DNA from: Arcuatula senhousia
Taxonomy: Eukaryota; Mollusca; Bivalvia; Mytilida; Mytilidae
Direction: 5' to 3'
DNA: 64,000 nt
Assembly: GCA_963971305.1 (NCBI GenBank)
Contig: OZ020307.1
Location: 55,053,702 to 55,117,701 of the forward strand
The notes below the pieces were generated by a model, which did not search any database, was not told the DNA's origin, and worked only from the letters and a program-made list of their open reading frames with translations. This document shows positions 51,020 to 61,817 of this stretch, one piece after another (position 1 is the first letter of the stretch; every line of letters begins with the position of its first letter). The translations under genes were made by a program, and so were the position numbers.

Positions 51020-52440
51020 AGACCACGTTGCCAAGGGGGGGACTTTCAAAATTTGATAAATCAGGAACGTTACATTTTTTTTTTATTTCAAATCCTGAAT
51101 TAATAAAACTATTTTTATGGGGCACACCCTCACATAGTTCATAGCCTTGACCATGTTGACGTCGCGTGAGGGCTCTTCCATTATTTATGGTTGTCTAATA
51201 TGAACTCTGACAAATCATATTTTTTATGTCAGTACCCCATAATTAAGATTTTTGAAATTGCCGCCTCAATAACTATAGCCGGAACACAACAAAACGCAAT
51301 GCATTATGGATTTTCTGTAATGCCAATTAACGAACCCGATCATTAATATTCAATTTTATTTTTATCGTCAAGATAAATTTGTAACTAAGTCTTTCAAAAA
51401 AATAAATAAAAACATCTCATTTCATCATTATATCAAATATTATTAAAAAAAAACTATTAATAAACATGTTCATGAAGATTTATCTTTAGTGTTCGTGTCT
51501 TGGTGTCCTGCGCCATTACAGACCATCGATACTCCGTCAAGATACTTAAAAAAAATGACAATAAAAACTTAAATAAAATGTTTCTTTGCTGTTAAAATGA
51601 ATGAAAAGACAAGTTTACACATTAAAACCTTTAATTTTAAGTGAGAAAAACGTTTTTTATCTACTCCTCTGCACATCTCTCTAAAGCTCTCTAGTTCTCT
51701 CTGTTTTGATGTTCCCTAATTGATCGAAAAAAGCTTAAAAATGTGCATGAGAATTTTAAAAATCAGATGAGAACGCATTAGTTGTTTGTTATAAAGATAT
51801 TTTTTAATCCTAAATAAGATGATAGTATATTTAAATCAAAATAAATCTATCTATCTATCTATAAATGTATCCGATGATTTATTTTTATTTTTTTTTTTAT
51901 TTCTTTCTCAGTTTTTCTCTTCAGTTTGACTCAATTTTCACGATTAACCTGAGAAAATAATTTTCTCATGATTAACCTATCAAACGCACCATCTACTACT
52001 TCAGAGAAAGTGTGTGCACATATACAATGTCAATATTTGCATGTGACCTTACGCAGTTTATACATGTAGGAACCAATGTCTTCCAACTTGTATTATTTTT
52101 AGGCACAGGATACGGTTACGGCAAAACCGTAACAATAAGAAATTTTTATGTACAGTCTAGAAGATTCCGAACAGAAATCTTTTAGACATCTTTTCATTCA
52201 TTTCTCTCCCCTACACTTAAAACCCCTGATGACTATGATATGATTTGACCATGATGGAAGCCAAAATGGTATGCACTGCACTTTTAAATACAAAAAAAAA
52301 AAAATAATGTACAGGGATCTGATCACCACAGTCCAAAATCCAAGGGTTGTGCAAATTATGAAAAATAGACCGTGAAAAAAGACATGTTAGAAAAATATGA
52401 CGCTTGCTTTTCGCTTACTTAAATTTCATTTTTGCTCCTC
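51020..52440. other. Intronic AT-rich stretch
   Basis: No exon or complete element was recognised. Present are an (ATCT)n microsatellite near 51846-51862, poly-A and poly-T runs, and a short palindrome GGTTACGGCAAAACCGTAAC near 52121. Open frames are short and unsupported. Confidence 0.6.
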
Positions 52441-52445
52441 GGTTG

Positions 52446-52691
52446 TTGTCTTCACTTAAGAAATTTTACGGGAGACATCATGAGCTCATAGACAAATACG
52501 GGATTTCTGTCTCACAGACTGAGCTCACACTCAACGATGAGTGCAGACTAGATGTTGGATTGTCATAGGGCTACGGGGGCATAGGGCTTTGTTCTTCAAC
52601 GAATTTGACTTGCGGAATGGACAAATAGTGACATGACAGGTGTGCTATAGCAGGCAGTAACCGCTTATTCTTCCAGAGCACCTGAGTTCCC
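52446..52691 (+). repeat. Dispersed repeat R, copy 2 (left part; resumes at 53681)
   Basis: It is related to 41856-42250 as described there, with an extra short duplication (CTGAGCTCACACTCAACGAT). After CACCTGAGTTCCCTCTTT it is interrupted by the 979-bp MITE and continues on the far side with GGCTCTTGTTACGACTTGAG and TTTGTGTTGCT, which matches the equivalent point of copy 1 (CGACTTGAGTTCGCGTTGCT). Confidence 0.7.
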
Positions 52692-52696
52692 TCTTT

Positions 52697-53675
52697 CAGG
52701 TTGGAGCAAATGCCTGAAAATGGGTATAAAAGACGATCTTCCAATTTCGATTTTTTTGGTAATTGTCGAAATCTTACCTCATATTACTGGATAACTGGTT
52801 GCCACCGTCAATTGCGCGTAAAAGGGAATTTCTAAATTTCATTATTTAAGTGTAAATGAATTGGTTTGAAAGGACCCTCTCAGTGAAACAAATTAATTCA
52901 TTTCATGTTTGATTGTTTTCCATTAGAAAACACATTTAATAGATTGATAGAATAATTCAGTCCCTGTGCTCATCTAAAAAAGCCGCCATTTTACCCCCAT
53001 TGACCTCTCGTGACCCCTATTCTAACATCCGGAACGTTCCGGAATGGCACTTTTGGAAGATCGTCTATACCCGATTTCAGGGATAGCAGACTTTCTGATA
53101 GATTTAAAGCTTATTTGATTAATAAAAAAATTTCTTTTTTATCACAATGCATTTAAAAGTGCACCCTTAAACCAGTCTTAAATTAATGAAAATAATTTAA
53201 ATTCAAATTTAGACTTTGATTCCTTTTATCATTTCCTTTTGTGTAAATTGACCCATTGGACATTCAATTTGTTTTCAAAGAACTTGACATCGTTTCTGTT
53301 AACTTGGTCACATGCCAATTACATGTATATTATCAATGGAGAGTGAAATGTGCTCAAGTCACACCTGGTTGCACACATGTTAACCATTCAATTAAAGGTC
53401 AGGTAATACAATACATGCAATAGAAAAAGCTTTGTCACTGCGGAGGCATTTAACAAGACATCATTTTGATTTGAAAGATGCTAAAATATATAGCAATAAC
53501 ATCATTTCTTCTGAATGATATACATGTATTTAGAAAATGCCTTTATTTTGTTGAAGTCAGATAAATTGATTCAAAGTTTGCTATCCCAGATTTCAAGGAT
53601 CACAGTATACCTGATTTCAAAGACTATCCCTGAAATTGGGTATTATACCCGTTTTCGGGCATTTGCTCCAACCTG
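52697..53675. mobile_element. 979-bp MITE with ~33-bp TIRs and TCTTT duplication
   Basis: The ends are CAGGTTGGAGCAAATGCCTG and, on the minus strand, CAGGTTGGAGCAAATGCCCG, continuing as AAAA(T/C)GGGTATAA, with two mismatches in about 33 bp. TCTTT flanks both sides (52692-52696, 53676-53680). A further inverted pair lies inside: TATAAAAGACGATCTTCCAA near 52726 and, minus strand, near 53053-53078. CCCGATTTCAGGGATAG-type words recur near 53080, 53585 and 53620. No open frame of note is present. A 5-bp duplication with CAGG ends does not point clearly to one superfamily. Confidence 0.85.
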
Positions 53676-53680
53676 TCTTT

Positions 53681-54790
53681 GGCTCTTGTTACGACTTGAG
53701 TTTGTGTTGCTACACATGTAGTTGTCATTCAGTTGTTTTAGAATTCTGTTTTATGGTCATGTAACATAACGCTATCCAATTGGGCCAGGCTCCCTTTTTT
53801 TTCGAAAAAAAAAATGTTCTTTTGTACATGTAAAATTAGAAATGTCCAAAAGCGTAAATTGACCCCTTTTTGTACTTTTGCCAAATCAACCGAAAGTGCC
53901 AAAATGCTGTAAAAAGTGGCCCAAATCCTAGCCAAATGTTTGGACCGAAGGTCCCCTATTAAAAAAATCTCCCCTGTCTCTGACTTTTTCAAAATTAAAA
54001 TGTTCTGGGTACTAGTAAAATGCCAAAAATCCGCACTAATTTCCTGCGATTTTTCTATAGAAACGTGTCTCCTGCTTTTAGAATTGAATAAAATCTCTGA
54101 AATCCGCTTTCAATATCTAGAATAATCCAAATTTCACACAATTTTACACAGTAAAAATCTCGCTCAACTTGTTGTTAACGGTTTTTAAAATATCCTACTT
54201 GTTAGCCGACTTTCAGTTATGTAGTTGCTGAGGCGTGACAACGATGTACTTGAATAGTAAACACTGAGAATGAATGAAATAGAGAAATAGATAGATGTGC
54301 ACTGTGCACTGTTCTACGTATTCTCCTGTAATGAATTTTTTTTTTCTAACTCCAAAGGTCATTTAAACATGATGTCATGGCGCGTGGCTGCTTGGCTACC
54401 AAGTAACAAAGTGTCGCTTCTAACAAAGAAAATAAAGAAAAACTAAACACTGAAGCCCCCCCTTCCCCCCGATATTTTTACTTACATGTATGCGGGATAA
54501 CGTACATGTATGAAATCGAGCCCCCCCCCAACATGAAACAAAAACAACATGAACAAAACAAATGTTATTTGAAATAAAACAGTTTTTAAAAACCCAACAA
54601 AAATCAACCAAAAAAAAAACAAAAACAGGACAGACAGATAACAGATAGACATACATGTACATGACACATTAGGACCCTTTAAACTATGAGAAAATGGCGG
54701 AAATAGTCCTCTGAATTGGGGAAAGACCTTCCTCTTATTTGTTCTCTGAACAAATAGAACCTTTAATTTTTTTATTAAATTTTATTGTAG
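53681..54790. other. End of repeat R copy 2, then intronic sequence to the acceptor
   Basis: The first ~60 bp complete repeat R. The rest is AT-rich with poly-C runs near 54457 and 54521, and open frames of 60-85 codons that have no splice or start support. The last 30 bases (TTAATTTTTTTATTAAATTT then TATTGTAG) form the pyrimidine tract and acceptor of the P-loop exon. Confidence 0.6.
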
Positions 54791-56641
54791 GGCGATGAAA
54801 ATATACCTGATATACCAGTGTTTGAAGAGGAAATCCTAAATGTAGCAAAAACAGATAAAGTTCCACCTTTATTTGAGTACTTTGCTGGAAATTTAGCTGA
54901 ACTCTCAGAAAATGTTTGCTTTGTAAAAACTTCCTTTCATAACAGTTTTTTAAAAAAAATAGTTACTGCCAGGAATAATGTTTATGATGGCAAAATGCAA
55001 GCTATGGTTGGAATTCAAGGCATTGGAAAGTCATCATCAACCTTATACTATGTCCTTAAATGTCGTAAAAATGGTGATGAAAAGGTGCATTATGTGGATT
55101 TAAAATACTTAGAACAAAATGATAGGGACAAGAAAATATTTCCCACATATGCCAAGAGTATTAAATTGAATGACTGCTTAATAATTGATCATGTAACTCC
55201 ATTTAATATTTTCTTGATTGAAGAAATAAACAGATTTCTTCCTGTATGCAAGAAGATTTTGATTGAAACTGGATTTACAGCTAGTAAGAGTAAGCGTTCA
55301 TTTGATATAAGAAATGACAGACAATTAGATAAAGCCGAGTTTGTACAAATATGGAATGGGACTCTGTTAATGCGAAGTGAAGAATGGAGAAGAGACTCTT
55401 TAAAAGATATTGGACATAAAGTTTACTCTGAATTAGAAAATAAATTCATAATTACGCCAAGACTTCTGCACCGCACTATGGGCAATATGCTCCTAGAAAG
55501 TAATATTAATTTAAACACATTATATTTGACCACTATTCAGTGGCAGAAAATGGAAATAGAAGATTTTAGAAAAAAACTAGAGAAGTATAAAGAGAAAAAA
55601 GAATTTTGTGAATATGAACCATGTATACTTCATACTAGATTATTACTAGACTGCTTATCAGACAAATCTGAGGCTATCTGTACAGATGCACAGGCATCCG
55701 ATTTAAACATTGCAGTTAATATTTTCAAAGTGGAAGAATGTATTGCTGAAGAAAAGGATTTCTTACATCACAATTTTTTAGATTTAGAAATTAGCCAAGG
55801 AATGCAATACATAAAGATTTCTTTATTAGAGCCTGGTCTTGGAAAAATTTGGAGGCAAAATTTCCAGCTTCAGCATAGTTCTGATATTGTGTCTTTAATA
55901 ACTGTAAAAAGTATTTTGGAGTTTTATTTAGAAAATGGAGGTGTAAGAAAAAAATTAGAGGAACTTTTGGTGAATTTCCAAGTAAACAGTTCATCTGTAA
56001 TAATTCCTGAAGTTGCAGTTCTTGTTGAATCAGAATGTTCAGAGATGCTTACAAGTACTCGTTCTGAATACAAACAAATTGAAATTGTCAAACTAGTCTT
56101 ACTTCAAGACTTGACTATCTTAAGACCAGATATGAACAGTTTGAAGGAAATTGAAATTGATGAAAAGTATGAAGGTCATATTAACAATATATACAGGACT
56201 GCTTATTTACTGAAAGAATATATAGACAAAAATGTAAAGCCACTTTTATTGTATCCAAAAGTTAAAAACCTAATGGGATTTGATTATCTTGTGTATCTAC
56301 CAGTAGCTGTGTTGTCCCCAGGAACTAATGATGATCCCCGTCCTGCAAAAAAACCAAAAGTTCAACACAATTTGTATCTTGTGAAAGTTGCAACTGGAGC
56401 AACACATGGAGGTAATACAATGGCAAAAGCAATGACGGCTTTTAAAGAGGTGTTAACTGATGTAGTTGTTCATGTTATTGTTATGATTTTCAGAAAGAAC
56501 ACTGCAGAACATTACACCTTGAAAGGCAATTACCAATTCACAAATGTGTCTGTTATTAATTTGGCAGGTGCACATATTCTTTCCCATGTGGATAGTGAAT
56601 TAAAATCTCTTATTGAGGTGCTGAGGGATCTGCCGGAGTGA
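54791..56641 (+). CDS. Crinkler/RHS-like P-loop NTPase with nuclease-like C-terminus
   Basis: One long exon opens right after the acceptor TTTTATTGTAG|GGC and runs to TGA at 56639-56641. The first in-frame ATG is well inside, and the GTG at 54818 is not a credible start, so the 5' end comes from an upstream exon (best candidate 49838-49864; total ~625 residues). In that numbering: Walker A GIQGIGKSS at 83-91 (Lys 89), Walker B-like CLIID ending Asp 142, TPRLLHRTMG near 231-240 where RHS proteins have a GG.PR motif, LEFYLENGG near 385-393, YPKVKNLMGFD with Asp 507, a basic NLS-like RPAKKPKV at 526-533, and LYLVKVATGATH at 537-548 where Crinkler/RHS proteins have an LYQ.T...H motif of the restriction-endonuclease fold. 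Gln/Thr there are Lys/Ala, so nuclease activity may be lost. Known RHS/Crinkler proteins act in the nucleus; a function here is not established. No poly(A) signal is near; an AATAAA lies at 57503. Confidence 0.6.
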   Translation, partial: GDENIPDIPVFEEEILNVAKTDKVPPLFEYFAGNLAELSENVCFVKTSFHNSFLKKIVTARNNVYDGKMQAMVGIQGIGKSSSTLYYVLKCRKNGDEKVHYVDLKYLEQNDRDKKIFPTYAKSIKLNDCLIIDHVTPFNIFLIEEINRFLPVCKKILIETGFTASKSKRSFDIRNDRQLDKAEFVQIWNGTLLMRSEEWRRDSLKDIGHKVYSELENKFIITPRLLHRTMGNMLLESNINLNTLYLTTIQWQKMEIEDFRKKLEKYKEKKEFCEYEPCILHTRLLLDCLSDKSEAICTDAQASDLNIAVNIFKVEECIAEEKDFLHHNFLDLEISQGMQYIKISLLEPGLGKIWRQNFQLQHSSDIVSLITVKSILEFYLENGGVRKKLEELLVNFQVNSSSVIIPEVAVLVESECSEMLTSTRSEYKQIEIVKLVLLQDLTILRPDMNSLKEIEIDEKYEGHINNIYRTAYLLKEYIDKNVKPLLLYPKVKNLMGFDYLVYLPVAVLSPGTNDDPRPAKKPKVQHNLYLVKVATGATHGGNTMAKAMTAFKEVLTDVVVHVIVMIFRKNTAEHYTLKGNYQFTNVSVINLAGAHILSHVDSELKSLIEVLRDLPE

Positions 56642-57170
56642 ACTGTGACTGTACAATAGTCCCCACTTTATAAGGTTTTGTTCTTGATTCAATGATTTTT
56701 TACTATGAGTCCATTGTCCACTTAGACTCCTCTGAGAATTCAATTGTAACCAAACTTGATTTACTGTGGATTCATTTATTTTTATTTCTATTACCATCAC
56801 TTGGTGTCTGTTGTCGTCGTCTGTTAACAATTTTTTAGGAACAAAAATCTTCTCAGAAACTACTGAACAGAATTTAATGATAGAGGATATTGAGATGTGG
56901 AATAAGTGTACAGGACACAACAAACATAAACAAACAGCAATTTAAAAAATCATAATGGAAAACAGCAAGCAGTCTTCAACATGACCAGAGGCTGCTTGCT
57001 GTCTTGCATTGGCCCAAGACTTATAATACAATACAAAAGTATTAATACCAATCCCTGAATTATCAACAAAAGACCCAATTCTTGACATAAAACAGTTAAC
57101 ATAGAATGACAAAGACAAACAAAGGCTTTGGCAAGTTTCCTGGCTTAGGACAGTCACATATGAAAAACTC
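56642..57170. other. 3' flank of the P-loop gene with an AGCTCA-family scrap
   Basis: ATTACCATCACTTGGTGTCT, GTTGTCGTCGTCTGTTAACA and AAATCTTCTCAGAAACTACT (56790-56870) are the early body of the AGCTCA elements without their ends. The remainder up to 57170 has no recognised gene; AGACTTATAATACAATACAA near 57019 looks like a piece of another dispersed repeat. Confidence 0.5.
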
Positions 57171-57870
57171 TGAAGTACAAATGTATGGGGCAGCTACAAT
57201 GTCTCATTTAAAAAACATAGTAATAATTCATTTAATCCAGACGAATTTTTTAAAAATTTACAATGTGAGAAACTTCACCTAAAATTTTTTATATGGGTAC
57301 TTGGAGTGCACAAAAAGAGTGTTAATTTTTCTGTTTTATCTGAATTGGGAAGGTTTCCACTGCATTGTGATATTTAAAATATTTGATAAGTTATTGGTAA
57401 AGACTAGAAAATCTTGACAACACTTTTCCATTACTTAAAGATGCTTATTCTTGTAGTGTATCAATCCATGAAAACAACAAACTATCATGGTATTCAATGG
57501 TAAATAAAGTTCTAGAATTTTAAAATATTTTAACTGTAGTAAGAACTTCGGGATATATAAATTTAAGAATTTTCTTAAGAACAAACTATCTGAAATATAT
57601 ACAAAATTATGGTACAAAACCAAATCTAGTCTAAAAGAAAGAAAATTATGTCATGTATGTACATATTTTAAATTAAAACAACATTTTGGATTTGAAAACT
57701 ATTTATCAGAAATTACAAAGTTTGAATATAGAAAATCCATATATATTAACTCAGAATATCTGCTCATAAATTGATGATTGAAGTTGGAAGATATATATGT
57801 TAAAATAGATAAAAATGAACGTTACTGTAATAAATGTACTTCTGGTGAAATTGAAGATGAAATTCATTTT
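57171..57870 (+). pseudogene. LINE reverse-transcriptase C-terminal remnant, part 1
   Basis: Translated with a few frameshifts and stops, this reads EFFKNLQCEKLHL, WVLGVHKKSVNFSVLSELGR, FPLHC, then LSEITKFEYRKSIYINSEYL and ERYCNKCTSGEIEDEIHF. These are the ordered motifs of the domain after the RT core in CR1/L2/RTE-like LINEs (LGV.K...N..V.GELGR.PL; R..L...R...H.L.IE.GR; E..C..C....EDE.HF.L.C). The frame stops at TAA near 57358 and again near 57773. It breaks off at CATTTT, where an AGCTCA element is inserted, and continues at 61021. Which LINE clade is not decided. Confidence 0.75.
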
Positions 57871-57871
57871 T

Positions 57872-60800
57872 AGCTCACCTGGCCAAAGGCCATGTGAGCT
57901 ATTGCCATCACTTGGCGTCCGTCGTCGTCGTCGTCGTTAACTTTTCTTCAAACTTCTTCTCCTCTGAAACGGCTACACAGATTCAAACCAAATTTGGTCT
58001 GGTGGTACTCTAGGGTATCCCCCACAAAACTGATGTGGGGATTTTTGATTCGTCGAAAAACATGGCCGCCGTTGCTAAAAATAGACCAGGGGGCTCAGAC
58101 TACTGTTTTTGGCTTGTAAATCAAAAAGTATAAGAGATAGATGAAATCTGATGCCACGCTACTGCTTCAGCATCAAAAGCTCTACTAAAGTCTCCATTGA
58201 GTCGAAGTTGTCAGATGACCTCTTATGGGAGTTACGGCCCCTTAAAGGTGAAAAATAGCATTTTTTCATGTTTTTGGCCTATGAAATGAAAACTATTGCA
58301 GATAGAGAGAAGCTGTTGCTTGCTTAAATGTTCAGCTCATTTAGCTCTACAAAAGTCTCCATAAGGTCAAAGTTGTCAGATGACCCCTTATAGGGGTTAT
58401 GGCCCCTTAAAGGCAAAAAATAGAGTTTTTAGCTCACCTGACCCGAAGGGTCATGTGAGCTATTGTCATCGTTAAGCGTCCGTCGTCCGTCCGTCGTCCG
58501 TCGTCCGTTAACTTTTCTTCAAAGATCTTCTTCTCTGAAACCACTGAAGGGATTGCATTGATACTTGGTATACATGATCTTTAGGATGTCCTCTACCAAG
58601 TTTGTGAATTATATACATGTCGACCAACCAAGATGGCCGCCGTTGCTAAAAATAGAACAGGGGGGTCAGACCATTGTTTTTGGCTTATAACTCAAAAAGT
58701 ATAAGAGATAGAGAAAATCCGAAGCAACCTTCCTTGTTCAGCATCAAAAGCTCTACGAATCTCTCCATTGAGTCGAAGTTGTGAAAGGACTCCTTATAGG
58801 AGTTATTGCCCTTTAATCATCAAATTTGACCATTTTTGCAGTTTTTGGACAATATCTTGAAAACCGTTAGAGCTAGAGGAAAAGATAGCATTGCAGAATT
58901 GTTTAGCTCATTGAGATCTACATAAATGATTTCAGGGTCTAAATTGTCAGATTAGCCGTTTAAGAGTTATTCCCCTTTAACTGTTTTTTCCATGAATTTA
59001 CACTGATTTTCAAAAATCTTCTTCTCTAAAACTACTGAAGGGATTGCATTGATACTTGGTATACATGATCTTTAGGATGTCCTCTACCAAGTTTGTGAAT
59101 TATATACATGTCGACCAACCAACATGGCCGCCGTTGCAAAAAAATAGAATAGGGGGGTCAGACCATTGTTTTTGGCTTATAACTCAAAAAGTATAAAAGA
59201 CAGAGAAAATCCGAAGCAAACTTCTTTGTTCAGCATCAAAAGCTCTACGAATCTCTCCAATGAGTCGAAGTTGTGAAACAACTCCTTATAGGAGTTATTG
59301 CCCTTTAATCATCAAATTTGACCATTTTTGCAGTTTTTGGACAATACATGTATCTTGAAAACCGTTAGAGCTAGAGGAAAAGTTAGCATTGCAGAATTGT
59401 TTAGCTCATTGAGATCTTCAAAAATGATTTCAGGGTCTAAATTGTCAGATCAGCCGTGTAAGAGTTATTCCCCTTTAACTGTTTTTTCCATGAATTTACA
59501 CTGATTTTCAAAAATCTTCTTCTCTAAAACTACTGAAGGGATTGCATTGATACTTGGTATACATGATCTTTAGGATGTCCTCTACCAAGTTTGTGAATTA
59601 TATACATGTCGACCAACCAACATGGCCGCCATTGCTAAAAATAGAATAGGGGGGTCAGACCATTGTTTTTGGCTTATAACTCAAAAAGTATAAAAGATAG
59701 AGAAAATCCGAAGCAACTTTCCTTGTTCAGCATCAAAAGCTCTACGAATCTCTCCATTGAGTCGAAGTTGTGAAACGACTTCTTATAGGAGTTAATGCCC
59801 TTTAATCATCAAAATTGACCATTTTTGCAGTTTTTTGACTATATCTTAAAAACAGTTAGAGCTAGAGGAAAAGTTAGCATTGCAGAATTGTTTAGCTCAT
59901 TGAGATCTACAAAAATGATTCAGGGTCTAAATTGTCAGATCAGCCGTTTAAGAGTTATTCCCCTTTAACTGTTTTTTCCATGAATTTACACTGATTTTTA
60001 AAAATCTTCTTTTCTAAAACTACTGAAGGGTTTGCATTGATACTTGGTATACATGATCTTTAGGATGTCCTCTACCAAGATTGTGAATTATATACATGTC
60101 AACCAACCAACATGGCTGCCGTTGCTAAAAATAGAACAGGGGGGTCAAACCATTGTTTTTGGCTTATAACTCAAAAAGTATAAGAGATAAAGAAAATCGG
60201 AAGCAAATATTTTTGTTCAGCATCAAAAGGTCCTTACAGTAGTTATTGCCCTTTAACTGTTTTTTCTATTAATTTAAACTGATTTCCAAAAATCTTCTCT
60301 GAAACCACTGAAAGGATTGTTTTGCAACTTTGTATACTTGAAAGTTTGTAAAATTTATTCAAACTTTGGCATAAGAGATCAGGTGAGCGATTCAGGCTCC
60401 TGGGAGCCTCTAGTTGGCCTATAGAATGAAAACTATTGCAGATAGAGAAAAGCTGTTGCTTGCTTAAATGTTCAGCTTGTTTAGCTCTACACAAGCTTCC
60501 ATAGGGTCAAAGTTGCCAGATGACCCCTTATAGTGGTTATGGCCCCTTAAAGGCAAAAAATAGTGTTTTTGGCCTATGGAATGAAAACTATTGCAAGATA
60601 GAGAAAAGTTGTTGCTTGCTTAAATGTTCAGCTCATTTAGCTCTACAAAAGTTTCCATAGGGTCAAAGTTGCCAGATGACCCCTTATAGTGGTTACGGCC
60701 CCTTAAAGGCAAATAATAGTGTTTTTGGCCTAAAGAAAGAAAACTTTTGCAGATAGAGAAAAGATGTTGCTTGCTTAAATGTTTAGCTTAATTAGCTCTA

Positions 60801-61019
60801 CAAAAGTCTTTTTAGGGTCGAAGTTGTCAGATGACCCCTTTAAGGGGTTATGGCCCTTTAAAGGTGAAAAATAGTGTTTTTTTGCTTTGGAATGAAAACT
60901 ATTGCAGATAGAGAAAAGCTTTTTATTGCTTATACATTCAGCTCATTTAGCTATACAAAAGTCTTCAAAGGGTTGACATTAAGACCAGGTGAGCGATTCA
61001 GGCTCCTGGGAGCCTCTTG
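57872..61019 (+). mobile_element. AGCTCA element A (HINE/Helentron-like), host of a nested copy
   Basis: The 5' end AGCTCACCTGGCC..GGCCATGTGAGCT is a hairpin. Then come GGCGTCCGTCGTCGTCGTCG and a body with ~155-bp tandem units (GAAAACTATTGCAGATAGAG near 58288, 60427, 60582, 60737, 60893). The 3' end is AGGTGAGCGATTCAGGCTCC then TGGGAGCCTCTTG. The subterminal inverted pair is GCTCACCTG / CAGGTGAGC, with a terminal palindrome GGCTCCTGGGAGCC. It sits in a T run inside the LINE reading frame; removing it with a TT duplication restores the LINE codons. No rep/helicase gene is present, so it is non-autonomous. Class assignment is inference from architecture. Confidence 0.75.
58431..60413 (+). mobile_element. 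AGCTCA element B, nested inside element A
   Basis: It starts AGCTCACCTGACCCGAAGGG (hairpin partner TCATGTGAGCT) followed by a CGTCCGTCGTCCGTCCGTCG run, and ends GGCTCCTGGGAGCCTCTAG before TT. The body has four tandem units of about 490 bp, each with TTGCATTGATACTTGGTATA (58552, 59042, 59541, 60031) and ATGGCCGCCGTTGC; units are about 95% alike. Its flanks GAGTTTTT and TTGGCCTA rejoin to the GTGTTTTTGGCCTA found elsewhere in element A if TT was duplicated. Minus-strand frames inside are shadows. Confidence 0.8.
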
Positions 61020-61020
61020 T

Positions 61021-61445
61021 TTGATTAAATGTCATAAATATCACCAGCAAAGATTAACCTTATTTAAATTTATTGGAAAAGAAATTAATAACTTTACATA
61101 TCTTAATGATGAACAAAAATTTAACTACCGTATTTACTTATTTCTGAAAATACATGTACTAAAATTCTTAACATGCTTAATGCAGTTGGAAAATTTGTTA
61201 ATGACCATCTTTAACATGTTTACCATTGGTTCAATATAATATGTGAATATGTGCCCTACATTGTTCTGTTTTATATTCTGTAATGTCTGTAAGATATCTA
61301 TATGTATTACACATGTTACATGTAACTCAATTATTATCTTTTCTCTTATATCTGTTTATTTGTTGCTCATGCTGCCCTTAGGGGCCCTTGATTGGACAAT
61401 AAAATATGTTATATGTTCTAAAAAATATGTTCTATAAAATGTGGC
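61021..61445 (+). pseudogene. LINE remnant, part 2, with 3' UTR
   Basis: The codons continue directly from part 1 (…EIHF + LIKCHKYHQQRLTLFKFI…, FTYLNDEQKF), reading on to about 61239. The following 200 bp end in CATGCTGCCCTTAGGGGCCC then TTGATTGGACAATAAAATAT, a typical short LINE 3' end with an AATAAA signal. No target duplication could be placed. Confidence 0.65.
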
Positions 61446-61487
61446 TGGGTTAAACTAGTTTTGTGGATCCAACCTTCCCCCTTTTTT

Positions 61488-61817
61488 AGCTCACGTGGAC
61501 CAAAGGTCCATGTGAGCTATTACTATCACTTGGCGTCCATCATCGTCGTCTGTTGTCTGTTAACAATTTTTCAAAAATCTTCTCCTCTGACTCGTTTCAG
61601 GGGTTACAGTCCCTTAAAAGTGAAAAATAGTGTTTTTGGCCTATAGAGTGAAAACTATTGCAGATAGAGAAAAGCTGTTGATTGCTTAAATGTTCAACTA
61701 ATTGAGCTATACAAAAGTATCCATAGGGTCGAAGTTGTCAGATGAACCCTTATAGGGGTTATGGCCCCTTAAAAGTAAAAAATTAAGAAAAGCTGTTGCT
61801 TGCTTAAATAATAATAT
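61488..61817 (+). mobile_element. AGCTCA element C, 3'-truncated or decayed
   Basis: It begins AGCTCACGTGGACCAAAGGT (hairpin with CCATGTGAGCT) after a run of six T, with GGCGTCCATCATCGTCGTCT and body units TGAAAACTATTGCAGATAGA. The body fades at about 61800 without the GGCTCCTGGGAGCC end. Confidence 0.7.

Noticed and set aside
54818..56641. GTG at 54818 as the start of the P-loop protein
   Set aside because: GTG is not a normal nuclear start, and the frame is open back to an exact splice acceptor at 54790. The exon is therefore internal or 3'-terminal.
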